Positions 23,245-34,290 of a stretch of 64,000 bases of DNA are shown here, piece by piece (the first letter of the stretch is position 1; each line of letters begins with the position of its first letter). Origin of the DNA: Galerina marginata (Eukaryota > Basidiomycota > Agaricomycetes > Agaricales > Galerinaceae); the NCBI GenBank assembly GCA_023014335.1, contig JAECYW010000003.1:3224001-3288000 (forward strand), given 5' to 3'. A program made the position numbers and the translations under genes. The notes beneath the pieces were generated by a model. That model worked only from the letters and a program-made list of their open reading frames with translations. It searched no databases and was not told the DNA's origin.

Positions 23245-24659
23245 ATGCACTCCGCCCTAGATTCCACAATGCAGCCCGATCATGCCGAAACGCCCAACTC
23301 ATCAGACGGCTATACAATGGGAAATAATGAATCATCACATTTGCAGCTACCACCAGAGTTATTCGAAGTCATCATCGACCACCTTGAGGTCGAATCTCGC
23401 TCTCTTAAAGTTTGCGCCCTCGTTTGTCGCGTCTTTGCTCACAATTGTCAAAAACGTCTGTTCAAGCGCATTACCCTTGGGCGCCCTTTCCAGTCATTCA
23501 AGCGCGACATTGTCTCCAAAGTTTGGCCTTCTCAGAGGCTTTACGAGGTTCTCAGTAAATCCCCGAATCTCTGCAAGCTGGTCGAAGAACTTGAAATCAG
23601 CGACTCTGGAATCAAGAGCTTTTATCGGGAGGAATTGTCTTGGATTAGGAAGGATTCAAATCTATCCCGAATTCTTCCTATGCTCAATAATTTGAAGGAG
23701 CTGAGCATACAGGGCAACAACATGGGAAGCAGGCTGAACTTTCGTGCATGGGAACCGGAGCTGAAACTTGCGATCTGGCGAAAGTGCCAATCCCTCTCAA
23801 AGATTTCTCTTAGGTTCATGCGGAACGTTCCTTTGTCACTTCTGAAAATTTCCCCGTCATTAAAGGCTCTCAGTTTGTTCAAAATTCTTTTTATTCCAGA
23901 CGACACTATACTTTCTTCAGCCGCGGAACCTACCACACCCGTGATACAGGCAGAGCTTAAATCTCTTAGCGTCTTTACAACTTCAAACGATGAATGGACT
24001 TCTCTGTATCCATGGTTGCTGGTCAGTATTGATCTGAGCCATCTTGTCAGTATGGATCTGTATGTCGATTTCATCGATGAAGAAACTCTAACCGGTCCTT
24101 CAACCGCGTTCGGTGCAGTCACTCAGCTGGTCCACCGTTCGTCAAACACGGTCAAGAGACTCTCCATATTCTTCCCGGAAGAAGGTAATGTCTTCCTGTC
24201 CTATCATGCCTAAACGGAAAATAACACCTCTCATCGTCAGTCGCCTCGCCGTCCTATTATGACCAGAAATACTTCGATCTGGGTTCAATGCCATGTTTGC
24301 AATACCTTGCTCTAAATGGTTGCATCTGGAGTGAATTTGATTCCCGAACGTTGAATAATGTTCACTGGCTGTTAACCGTCCTCACGAAGATCCCACAATC
24401 AAGCTCGTTACAAAGAATTGACCTCAACTTTACTGTGGAAGACTGTGAGGTCGAGAAAACCAACTTCGGGCTAGCAACTGCAGAATGGAAGGATTTCATA
24501 GCGGAAATCAACAAGTTGGAACGATCCACCTCCGTCTTCGTTTCGATATCGATTTTAGGTGCCTCAGCATCATACGTGAAAAGTGTGCTGGACGAATGCT
24601 TGGCACCTCTGCTGGAAAAGGGTATAGCGGAGGTTAGCGTGGACACTGATATAAATTAA
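23245..24659 (+). CDS. F-box-like/LRR protein, subfamily B array copy 1
   Basis: Exons 23245-24184 and 24241-24659 (56-nt phase-1 intron) give 452 residues. F-box-like region at residues ~33-80: LQLPPELFEVIIDHLEVES, then LKVCALVCRVFAHNCQKRL. The body has irregular LRRs (LKALSLFKILFIPDD, YLALNGCIW), and the C-terminus ends with a block containing SVLDECLAPLLEKGIAEV. This is the most complete copy of the array and the best reference for the others. Probably a substrate adaptor of an SCF ubiquitin ligase, judged only from the fold. The start is the first ATG of the frame; a second at residue 9 is possible. Confidence 0.78.
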
Positions 24660-25144
24660 CTGATGGTGAGTCTATTTAGTTTGCTTTCGATCACACTGCA
24701 TAGGATTCATAAGTGGCGGCATGGCTTATAGGATAATTCAATTTGAACTGCTTGGACATTCGGACATTTGCAAAGAAAGACCTTCCTTACATTCAAATAT
24801 CTCATTAGGTGACTATCGAACTTGTTGCACGGTAATCAAGACTGAGTTACGCCAATGCTTACCGGCAGAGTGCTGACGACCATAGCAACAGTATTGTTTA
24901 ATATAACGTCGGGTTATACAGCCTGCGACTCCACCCGTAGTTGAAGGAGGTCGCCAATCAAAGGACGTCGATAAGGTGTTAACCGGCTCTGCTACCTAGC
25001 GGTATGTTTGCTGAACTTGAAGAGTTTGTCCTCCGGTTCTCTAGCGAAGTTTCTCGGGACTATTTTCGACGGGGCCTCAGATAAACCTTGACGCAGAGAC
25101 TTCCAACTACTTAGCTTTTTTTTGTGGCTTTGCTGATGCTGACC
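24660..25144. other. Spacer between array copies 1 and 2
   Basis: 485 bases. The first ~210 match the 3' flank of copy 2; the rest is unique and shows no gene. Confidence 0.45.
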
Positions 25145-25290
25145 CTCAGGCAGAGTTGCTGTCAATCTTTCGAGAAAAGCTCAGGCTGCGATAGCGAGGA
25201 TGTCGAAAATGTATTCCGCAGACGGATGCAAGACTGTAAACCAAGTAAGAGGGATACTGAAAAAGTCGAAGACGAGAGAACATGCCCGAC
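25145..25290 (-). pseudogene. Fragment of the unknown duplicated gene
   Basis: Counterpart of the upstream part of 22264-22946: conserved acceptor TACAG, then LHPSAEYIFDILAIAA and a stop. Also conserved in another frame is a short ORF beginning M(L/F)SRLRLFQYP. Only the part nearest the F-box promoter was duplicated, so this copy is non-functional. Confidence 0.4.
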
Positions 25291-25390
25291 GTGGTGTCAG
25301 CTACAGTCACATAATACTTGATTATATTTTTTTTTTAATTTTATGGGTTCGTCCCCGAGTTCCTCAATTCCTGTTTGGCTCTCGGTAATC

Positions 25391-25396
25391 CACGTG
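25391..25396. promoter_or_regulatory. Conserved CACGTG upstream of F-box copy 2
   Basis: E-box 191 bases before the ATG at 25587, in the shared word ATCCACGTGACG. Confidence 0.3.
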
Positions 25397-25586
25397 ACGT
25401 GGTTCGTCGTTCAACTTTTGGTGGGACCCACCAACTCCAACTCCAACGCCAACAGCGACGTACCCGGCGAACTTCGTGGACGGGACGTAATGGTGAATCT
25501 TGTTATTCAGCTGATTGTCTCTTGGTTATTGAAACCCCCTTTAGAAAGCGCTCAAATAGAGCAAGTTCATACGCCTACTTCTCGGA

Positions 25587-26963
25587 ATGCCCAACTCATC
25601 GAATGGTGACACAACTGGAAATAATGAATTGTCACATTTGCAGCTACCTCCAGAGTTGCTTGAAATCATCATTGGCCACGTTGAGCCCGAATCTCTCAAA
25701 GTTTGCGCCCTTGTTTGTCGCGGCTTTGCTCACCATTGTCAAAAACGTCTGTTCAAACGCATTACCCTTGGGCGCCCTTTCCAATCAGCCAAGCGCGACA
25801 CTGTCCATAAAGTTTGGCCTGCACAAAGGTTTTACGAGGTCCTCAATAAATCCCCGAATCTCTGCAAGCTGGTCGAAGAACTTGAAATTAGCGACGCTGC
25901 CTTCAAGAGCCTTTATCGAGAGGAATTGTCGTGGATTAGGAAGGATTCAAATTTATCCAAAATTCTTCCTATCCTTAATAACTTGAAGGGGCTGACCATC
26001 CAGGGCAACGATATAGGAAGCGGGCTAGACTTTCGTGCATGGGAACCAGAGCTAAAACTAGCGATCTGGCGAAAGTGTCAATCCCTCTCAAAAATTTCCC
26101 TTGTGTTCATGCGGAATGTCCCTCTGACACTTCTAAAATCTGCCCCGTCATTAAAGACTCTCAGCCTTTACCAAATTCTCTTTATACCAGACGACTCTAT
26201 GCTCTCTTCAGCTGCGGAACCTACCACACCGGCAATACAGGCGCAACTTAAATCCCTCAACATTTGGACAATTTCAAATGATGAATGGACTTCTCTTCAT
26301 CCCTGGTTGCTATTTGAGTCCAGAAGTGTTGACTTGAGCCATCTGGTCCGTTTGAATCTGCATGTTGGCTTCCTCGGTGAAGAGACTCTGGGCGGCCCTT
26401 CAACCGCGTTCAATGCAGTCACACAGTTGGTCCATCGTTCGTCAAAGACGGTTAAGAGCCTGACCATATTCTTCCCGGAAGATGGTAATGTTGACCTGTC
26501 CTATCTTACCCAAATGGAAATTAACACCTCTCCTGCATGATTAGTTGCTTCGCCGTCCTACTATGACCAAAAATACTTTGATCTAGGCTCTATGCCGTCG
26601 TTGCAATACCTTTCCCTTGCTGGTTGTATCTGGAGTGAATCTGATCTCAGACCGCAGAATAGCGTTCAATGGCTGTTAACCATCCTCACGAAGATCCCAA
26701 AATCAAGCTTGCTACAAAGCATCAAGTTCGATCTTACTGTTGAAGGCCGTGAGGTCGATGAAACCAACTCCACGTTAGCGAATGCAGAATGGAACGATTT
26801 CATAGCAGAAATCAACCAGTTGGAAAAATCCACATATGTCTTCGTTTCGATTTTGGTTCTGGCCGACTCCGCCTTGTACGTGAAAAGCGTGCTGGACAGA
26901 TGCTTCGCACCTCTGCTGGAAAAGGGTTTAGCGGAAGTTAGCTTCGACTCTGGTATAGATTAA
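25587..26963 (+). CDS. F-box-like/LRR protein, subfamily B array copy 2
   Basis: Exons 25587-26484 and 26545-26963 (60-nt intron; exon 2 is 419 nt as in copy 1) give 438 residues. It begins MPNSSNGDTTGNNE, corresponding to residue ~17 of copy 1, because the upstream codons were lost in a small deletion. F-box-like LQLPPELLEIIIGHVEPES, then LKVCALVCRGFAHHCQKRL. The frame is intact and splice sites are good, so it is probably expressed. Differences from copy 1 are scattered through both the F-box and LRR parts. Confidence 0.78.
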
Positions 26964-27229
26964 CCGAAGGTGAGTCTATTGAGTTCGTTTCTTTCACATT
27001 ATTCATAAGTGGCCGCATGACTTGTAGGATCATTGGACAATCTTAACCTGCTTCGACTTTCGGATATTAGCAAAAAACCTCTCAGATTTAAATCTAGATC
27101 AATTCATACATGGTTCATGAATTCCAAACCCTAGGTGGTCATGGGGTCCATTGTGATCAAGACTAGTTTGCGTTAACGTTCCTTTCTCGGAACAATGGGC
27201 GCCCAATAATTACGATCAAATAAATTTAG

Positions 27230-27367
27230 ATTTCATCCAGCTTCTCTTTTTCTTCCTATGACTGTTTGAACCTCCAATCTTTGGCGCTTTGTAAGCTGGA
27301 CAGCAAAGTTCATATCCTGGTTCGATTGTGGGCAGTACTGTGGGCTCAACAAAGACGTGGTGCTCAT
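27230..27367 (-). pseudogene. Fragment of an unknown gene 5' end (repeat of 63002)
   Basis: On the minus strand an ATG at 27367 (Met-Ser-Thr) is followed, after a one-base shift, by HVFVEPTVLPTIEPGYEL and PAYKAPK. The fragment at 63002-63148 reads MSTDFFVEPTPLPEIEPG and PAYKGPK. Both lie ~300 bases beyond the 3' end of an F-box-like gene (copy 2 here; the inverted copy at the right edge there). Family unknown. Confidence 0.45.
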
Positions 27368-27599
27368 TTTGAGCGGCCTGTCACTCTTATTCAATTGAAA
27401 GGACAGCTGCGCAGTGCTGGGACGAGTCCGACGAGAAAGAACAGAATGGACATTGCACGATTCAAACCATGTCAACTACCGTGATATGAAAACACAGGCT
27501 GGGATACATTTCTACTTGGGCGCACCTTTTCGAGCGAAAGGAGTGCCCTTGATTGGAACCTATACTAAGTCTGTAACACATGCGCCCGACTGCCCGTTC

Positions 27600-28460
27600 T
27601 GTTGGTAATCCACGTGACTTACCAATGATTCTGATGATTCTGATCATGATCAGTGATCCACTTTCGACTTCAGCGCTTCAGCCACCAGTCAGCCACCAAC
27701 GCCAACAGCGACGAACCGGACGCGAGTGTGGAACCCGGTACTCAGCTGGATTGCTTCTTGATCTTTAGAGCGCGTAGATTGAAGAGCTCGGTTTTGATGC
27801 ACTCCTCCCTACGTTCCACAAAGCGGCCCAATCATGCCAAAATGTCCAAACCATGGAATGAAAACACAACTGGAAATTACGAAGCATCGCATGTGCAGCT
27901 GCCGCCAGAGTTGTTCGAAGTCATCATATACCACCTCGAGGCCGAACTTCACTCGCTCAAAAATTCTGCTCTCGTTTGTCGCGTCTTTGCTCATCACTGT
28001 CAAAAACGTCTGTTCAAACGTATCACCCTTGGGCGGCCTTTCCAATCATCGAATCCCGCTATTGTCTTTAATGTTTGGCCTACCCAGAGGTTTTACGAGG
28101 TTCTCAATGAATCCCCAAATCTCTGCAAGCTGGTTGAAGAACTCGAAATCAGCGACGCTGGCATCAAGGGCTTTGCTCAGGACGAATGGTCGTGGATTAG
28201 TTGGGACTCAAAGTTATCCCAAATTCTTCCTATGCTCAATAACTTGGAGGAGCTGAGCATCCGGGGAAATCATATGGGAAGCAAGCTCAATTTTCGTGCC
28301 TGGAAACCAGAGCTAAAACTGGCAATCTGGAGAAAGTGCCAAACGATCTCAAAACTTTCTCTTGGGTTCATGCGAAATGTCCCTTTGACACTCATGAAAT
28401 TCGCGCCTTCGTTAAGGGCCCTCAGCTTTTTCGAGACTATTTTTATTGCGGATGACGCAG
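27600..28460 (+). repeat. Tandem duplication unit 3, truncated
   Basis: Matches units 1 and 2 from the GGTAATCCACGTGAC word to about residue 220 of the encoded protein; similarity stops near 28460. Confidence 0.65.
27611..27616. promoter_or_regulatory. Conserved CACGTG upstream of F-box copy 3
   Basis: E-box 181 bases before the ATG at 27797. Confidence 0.3.
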
Positions 28461-28624
28461 TATTGCCTGAAATGACACCAGGCTTGTCTCAAGTGACCCT
28501 CTCACCTTTGACCGGAACTCTGGAAGCAGAAGGCGGCTCCTCATCCATAAATTCTCCGGCTCAACAGCGCGAGAGGTCGAAGGGCAAGAAATCCTTTCTT
28601 AAAAGTCTTTTCAAGGGTTCGTGA
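27797..28624 (+). CDS. F-box-like protein, array copy 3, truncated with exchanged tail
   Basis: A single exon of 275 residues. F-box-like VQLPPELFEVIIYHLEAE, then LKNSALVCRVFAHHCQKRL and the first LRR half match copies 1 and 2 up to FIADDAVL. From there the sequence is unrelated: a Ser/Thr/Gly-rich stretch ending in the strongly basic KGKKSFLKSLFKGS. The second exon of the family is missing altogether. The tail resembles a membrane- or nucleic-acid-binding basic peptide but matches no named motif. It may be an adaptor with a new C-terminus, or a dead copy that keeps an open frame by chance. Confidence 0.65.
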   Translation: MHSSLRSTKRPNHAKMSKPWNENTTGNYEASHVQLPPELFEVIIYHLEAELHSLKNSALVCRVFAHHCQKRLFKRITLGRPFQSSNPAIVFNVWPTQRFYEVLNESPNLCKLVEELEISDAGIKGFAQDEWSWISWDSKLSQILPMLNNLEELSIRGNHMGSKLNFRAWKPELKLAIWRKCQTISKLSLGFMRNVPLTLMKFAPSLRALSFFETIFIADDAVLPEMTPGLSQVTLSPLTGTLEAEGGSSSINSPAQQRERSKGKKSFLKSLFKGS

Positions 28625-29490
28625 ACCTGTGAACCTCATATCAGGTTCTTTCGCTAAGTTTTTGTTAAAGGAAAGAAGCCCAGATCCGATTAACTCTTTG
28701 GGTTGCTCAAGCATTCTGCCCGAGCAAGGCAAAATATTTCACTGTGAGTGAGTCCCAACTCGAAGTCCTCTTATTTTTTTTTTTCACCCATTCTTATTTC
28801 CCTTTCAATAGGCTATAGCTAACGGTCTCTAGTCGTCTGCGAGTGTTCCCTTCGAATTTTTATTGAATATGCGTCCCAGGTGTTTTACTCTCCAGTATCT
28901 TTTTTTGTCAATGATTGAGAATTTTGTACCCGTATGATAGAGTATAGAGCATACAATTTTTAGATATCTTGATATTCTATGTCGTTCGAGGTTTCATTTC
29001 ATTATTGTAAATTCGTGAGCTCCCTCTTCACTGTTTCTTTCATATACTGCCCAGCCTCAAAGGGCCTTCTCTCCGTTCGGTAAAGTGGGTAACAGAGCTA
29101 CTCTATATTGCACATAGGAACAAACATCCCGATTTTCTCTCCCAGTCATCATGGCCTCCTTATCTACGCGGTTCATCTGTACATAACTTATTCCTGGTGA
29201 AACTGGGGCACTCCTTATTGGGGGAGTTCTTCTGTTCAATGCCATTGAATGTTACGGACCTTACCAGCGCTTATCCAACTGTGATTGGGGTTTGTCCGCC
29301 ACCTATGGTATCCTTCTAAGAATTTCATTGTAGGAATATTTTCATAGCTTTGTACAGCAGGTACATGAGATGAGACACGTAATTACATTAGAGTACTCGT
29401 CCTCTACAAAGGGTCTTATTCCCTCGTCCATTTCATTACTACTCGTACACTACTTTCTTCAACACATTACTCACAGTAAGATATACAATT
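28625..29490. other. Spacer between the F-box array and the membrane gene
   Basis: 866 bases, T-rich in places (poly-T near 28770), with no gene. It is the 3' flank of both neighbours (convergent arrangement). Confidence 0.5.
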
Positions 29491-31100
29491 TCAGATGGTA
29501 ATTATCTCCGTCATTCTCTCTCGACGCTCACGCACAACAGGGTCTTCCCCAAACTCATCTGGAGCCAGTATGTGCGGGTAGTGCTGCCCCATGTCTGCAA
29601 ATTGAATAGGCGCCGACAATTGATGTGCTTGTGTTTGCTCATCGTGAGTATCCTTGTGATCCCACTCCCGGAGGTGAAGGAGAAATCTAGCAGTCATTAA
29701 TCCTGAAATTCTGTGGATTTGTGAGCTAATGCCCATGCAATTGTTCAACAGGAGGACTTACGGAAGAGTAAACCCTGTAAGCAATCGCTGGATAAATGAC
29801 CCATCCTGTTTTATACCAAATTAGAGCGCGGAGATGGGAGTTTATATGCTTCCACGTTGGACGCACCGGCGCTGTCTGGAAAATAGCGAGTTTATTAAGG
29901 ACCAGACAAACGGCTCTGCGGACTTACATAGAGCAGAATTAATTTTGCTGTTGTGAGAGCGGTAACGCAGCTGAGATACTCCCGGTTGAGCGATAACAGC
30001 CCTCAAACGCAAAACAATCATTCGCACCCGAAGTAAAGAAGGCCTAGCAAGGTTTAATTTCTCGGCTTCAACGATTCTTCAAACGGTGATTTACCTTCTC
30101 TCACAACAACATGGATTAATCGTGACTTCTGCGTTGTCCAAGTACCAATCACGCGCAGGGCTTGCCAGCTGCGCATCGTTGTCAGAAAGCCGGACAGAAA
30201 CTCATAAATAACCATGAAGATTGCCAATAACTCCTCGGCTGTTGATTTCATGAGCATCAATCGGCAGTCCAATGAAGGGCATCATACCTCTAACATGTAA
30301 TTATTCAGAGTATTCATCTGAAGTCGGAAATTTTAGCACGTACATGGGGTTACCTGGACTTCCGCTACAGACCACCCACTTGACGTGGAACTAGTTTGGT
30401 GTAAGTAAGCGCTGTATCGACACCAAAATAACTCACCGCATCCAGGCAGATAATCAGGATTCCGAGTGGACCGAAGAGGAGGAGAATGTATTTGTTTCTG
30501 CTGAAAACTGCGTAGGTTCGAGCACACCAGACAACTGTGAATATATAGTCGGTTGAGACACGAATTGAGTTAGAATGTGTCTATAGAGGACTCACAAATA
30601 ATCGCCGCTCTTCCAATCACGCTAAGCGCCGAACAAATCTTATAGACGCTATTGCAACTGACGAAGGAAGGAAATGAGGGACGACCAAAGTAAAATTGGT
30701 GATGAGTACTAGACATTCACTACCAGTTAATCTTTCTTTCATCAGGCTAGATGTGAGTTCCTCACTTACCCTCGTAGTGGAAAACTTGTCGTTGGATGCG
30801 AGGGCATAGAGAATGTTCGAAACCATGGCGTAGCGACATGCAATGTACAAAGCGGTCGAGATCTTGAACTTTTGGCCCCAGAAGTAGGTGACTTCTCGTG
30901 TCCAGGTAAGGGCATAATCGTAGAATAGAAGCGCTGAACTTCAGTCAGGAAACTTGAAGAGATGGACACATTCGAAGGAGTACCGACCGATGCTTGAGTA
31001 TTCGATAGAAAATCGGATGAGCCTAAAATTTGAACGGAATTAGAAACAATCGTTTTGGAAGATGAACGAGCTCTTACCGGACGGTTTCAGGACTGGACAT
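29491..31100 (-). CDS. DUF6533-like multi-pass membrane protein
   Basis: About nine exons on the minus strand; the start at 31100 gives MSSPETVRLIRFSIEYSSI. The opening region with LLFYDYALTWTREVTYFWG and ISTALYIACRYAMVSNILYA has the DUF6533 pattern known from many Agaricomycete seven-helix-like proteins. Further hydrophobic segments include ALSVIGRAAII, YILLLFGPLGILIICL, LLAIFMVIYEFLSGFLTT and LTTAKLILLY. The cytoplasmic-like tail ends in RERRERMTEIITI. One exon junction near 30770 is uncertain because the phases do not fit a canonical donor. Function of the family is unknown; a receptor-like role is only a guess. Confidence 0.7.
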
Positions 31101-31902
31101 GTCGTCTTCCTACTGCGATCTGCGTAGCTAGAAGAAACGATGTTTGCCTGACGAGCTGGCAGTACGAGTGACGTTATGTACTCTCGAGTCTTTGCTGCCT
31201 CCGAGTCAAAAAGGTAGTTGGACTTGGAAGGATCAATCATATTCATTAAGCCACCCTAGATCCGTGATAATCAGCACAGACGATACGTCCACCTGTTGTT
31301 TATCTGCTTGCATTGTGGCGCTAAAAATAGACCGGCGCTCAAGCACGTTCGTGGAAATAGGTGGAAATGCTCAATCATACATAATGGTGCCTGCAGTGGC
31401 TACTCTAAGTTATGTTTAGCTGGATGACTGGCCTGCAGAGGTAACGCTACCCATGATGATCTACGTTGATGAAAGAGATGGGGGCAGACAAGCGCTGAAA
31501 GTTGAAACAGGAGTTTGGATTGCTCATCATAGTGAGTTTAACTGCATGATCTTGGTTCTTGAATCTTGACCAAGGCTGAGCGGTGAGGCAGTGCGGCAGA
31601 CTGGGGCCTGCCAAAACATCGGCGAATCTCTTGACGGGTTAATTACTTTGATGGAACTCTAATGACAGTGATTATTGAGAGCATCTCGCCGAACATCATG
31701 AGAGGATGAAGACATAGTTGTATGTCATAACTCTAATACGACGGCGAGCGGTTGGCCGCGTAGTGAATCATTAATCAGGAGCCATAGTGGCGGAAATGCA
31801 TCAAGTATGACAGGCTGAGGATCTTGATAAAAGTGGAACAGACATTAGACATCATCGCCTCCACTACACAAGGACCATAACCTCTGGAATATACCTCCCA
31901 CC
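31101..31902. other. Spacer between two minus-strand genes
   Basis: 802 bases containing the promoter of the membrane-protein gene and the 3' end of the aldo/keto reductase. No gene seen. Confidence 0.5.
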
Positions 31903-33377
31903 TCAAAGCTCAGGCGTATCAGCAAAGAGATACGCCACATTCGCCGGGGAAGAGCGATCAGCAAGCGGCGCATGTGCCTTCTCCGCAACCTCTCTGACTT
32001 GCTTGACTTCTTCAGGACTAAGATTAATCTTGATGGCGTCTAAATTTGCTTTCAGGTACTAAAAAAAACAATTATCAGCCTTTGATTAATTATAAGAAAA
32101 GAGAAATGGGAAACTGCCGATCGCGAACCTTGACTTTCTTCGTACCAGGAATGGGAATGATGTCGTTTCCTTGAGATAGTAACCAAGCCAGGCTGATCTG
32201 GCTTGATGTAGCGATGTGCTTCTCTCCGAGAGCTTGGAGGGTGTGCACGAGGTTTAAGATATTCGGGAAGTTCTCGTTGCTAAACCTAGTCAAAAATAAA
32301 AAGGACACAAATTTGTCGTCTCTCAAACGTGGGGTATATGGAGTCCATACCTAGGGACGTTTCTCCTCCAATCACCGTCTGGAATATCTTCGTAGCATTT
32401 CTGGTGTTGTGACACTTTTTAAAAGGTCGCCTCAGCCCTCAAAACACGAGTTACCGTACAAATGTCCCTGTTAACACCCCGGTTCCAAGTGGGGAGTACG
32501 CCACGACGGTTACCCCCAGTTCGCGGCAGGTCTGTAGCAGAGCTATCTTGGGATCTTCAATGTCGAGGCAGAAGGGGGAGTATTCGACTTGGACGGCTGT
32601 TATTGGGTGGACTGAGTGTGCGCGACGGAGAGTGGCTGCTGAGATCTCGGAGAGGCCGAGATATCGGACTTTTCCTTCTCTGTTTTGAGGTACGTTGCAG
32701 ATTGGTTGGAAAATTTGGAGTCGATGCTCACTTTACGAGCTCAGCCATGGCGCCGACGGTTATCTACAAAGGAGTTCATGTTAAGCTGCGCTTCTTATAA
32801 CGATACAACCAGGCATACCTCTATCGGCGTTGTCTTATCAGCTCGCTGAAGGACCAATCAATAATATTTCACGTTGATAGCCCTCACGATACCGACATGA
32901 AGATAGTATAAATCGATGGTGTCAACCCCCAGTCTCTGCAAGGATTTTTCAGCCGCAGACCGCACATATTCGGGTGTGCCGTTGATGCCCGCAGAGGTGA
33001 ACCCAAACTTGGTAGCGAGAAATATGTCAGCTCTTTTTCCTGTCCGCTTGAACCTTTGCGTAGAATAACGTCAGTTGGCAATGTTTCAAAAGCCTAAGGA
33101 AAACACACCATTTTCCAATCAGATCTTCGTTGTCGCCGTAAACATCTGCAGAGTCCCAGTTGGTTTCACCTGCTTCCAAGGCAGCGTCGAGGAACTGTCA
33201 GATATTTGGAGGTGGACAAGCGTTGGGAAAGGCAGCTGCAACTGATCATATTCAGCTGCTTACTTTAAACCTTTCGTCGTCGCTTTCATTCGGACCGTGA
33301 AATGCGGAGAGACCCATCAAGCCCAATCCTATGGCTGTAACATGGTGTTTGCCCATTTTTCGAGTGGGAAGAGTCAT
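31903..33377 (-). CDS. Aldo/keto reductase
   Basis: About seven exons. The start at 33377 gives [20 protein letters not shown], then MGLSAFHG. The catalytic tetrad can be seen: Asp and Tyr in [12 protein letters not shown], Lys in LATKFGF and His in LYYLH. Later parts include [26 protein letters not shown] and [20 protein letters not shown], the usual C-terminal cofactor-binding helix. The end is YLFADTPEL. It resembles the AKR13-like fungal/bacterial group with an NADP(H)-dependent carbonyl reductase activity; the natural substrate is unknown. Exons are short and introns numerous, some only inferred. Confidence 0.85.
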
Positions 33378-34290
33378 GGTATTGTGATGGTTGCAGAAAT
33401 TCCTAGAGAGCAGGCATCTAGCAAATCCGCGGTGGCGGTCCTGAAGGACCGGAGGTCATTGTTTACCATTGTTTACCAAAGGCTTCCGTAGAACAATGGG
33501 CACACACGGAACGCTTGACGGAACGTTGAGCACGTCGCCGACGCTTGATTGAGCAGTCAGGGAAGTGCAAGAGACAATGGGAAGCACGGTAGTCGTCCTA
33601 TGGCCACGATGCAAGGTAGCTTAACTTCGTCATTCGTTTTGCATTGCAATTGATGTAGAACGTGTCGCTGTCATGCCAGTGCTTAGTTCAAACTCGAACG
33701 TCGTGGCCGAGTCCAGGAAAATCGCGAAGAGCAATGTGATGACAGTAAAAATAATATGTGCTTTGAATCCTTCCCTTTGAGGGTCTTACTTTCAAATCTA
33801 ACAGGTTTTTTTAGGGAGAAGTTTAGGCGACATGATTTTCCACACATCTGGAGAGCGATGAAATTCGAACTTGAAGGTGAAAAATCGACGTTCGGAATAG
33901 AGCTGCGTGGTACCCGGAAGCTCTCCAGGATTAACTCCACGTGTAATCGTATCCGAGAGTGAGAGTTGAGGCGAGAGGACAAGGGATCCGGATGACGCCC
34001 TCGAAAAGAGAACAATGTACGAGGACACTGTACGAAATTCAAACTCCGCTTACTGACCCAAAAAGGAAGGTCCCTGCTTCCCAATGTTCCCATCATTCCT
34101 TTGTCCCTCCATTCAATTGTTGAATGCACAATGGCATTCCTTATACTTAAAAACAAGCTGCAGAGTGACACCGTCTGTCGTATTTCTCCCTCTGCGGACC
34201 TCTGCGGACGTGCATCTTGTTACGACTTCTCGCTCTTGACCCGAATCCACCATAGACTTTCTATTCTCAGAAAACATTCAACGAATTATT
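33378..34290. other. Divergent intergenic region
   Basis: 913 bases between the aldo/keto reductase (-) and the Ser/Pro-rich gene (+), so it holds both promoters. CACGTG lies at 33938-33943. A 162-residue minus frame here has no recognisable domain and was not accepted. Confidence 0.45.

Larger units (their letters stand above)
22845..24870 (+). repeat. Tandem duplication unit 1 (F-box-like locus)
   Basis: Unit of about 2.0 kb with 5' flank, F-box-like gene and 3' flank. It matches 25185-27190 in the same order, with corresponding points about 2.34 kb apart. Landmarks shared: GATACTGAAAAAGTCGAAGA, the CCACGTGAC site, the gene, and ATCAAGACT near the 3' limit. Boundaries are approximate. Confidence 0.75.
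25185..27190 (+). repeat. Tandem duplication unit 2 (F-box-like locus)
   Basis: Second copy of the ~2.0-kb unit described at 22845. It differs by about 50 bases missing just before the start codon, so the N-terminus of its protein is shorter. Confidence 0.75.

Noticed and set aside
33683..34171. 162-residue minus frame upstream of the Ser/Pro-rich gene
   Set aside because: Lies in the promoter region of a well-supported gene and has no recognisable features.
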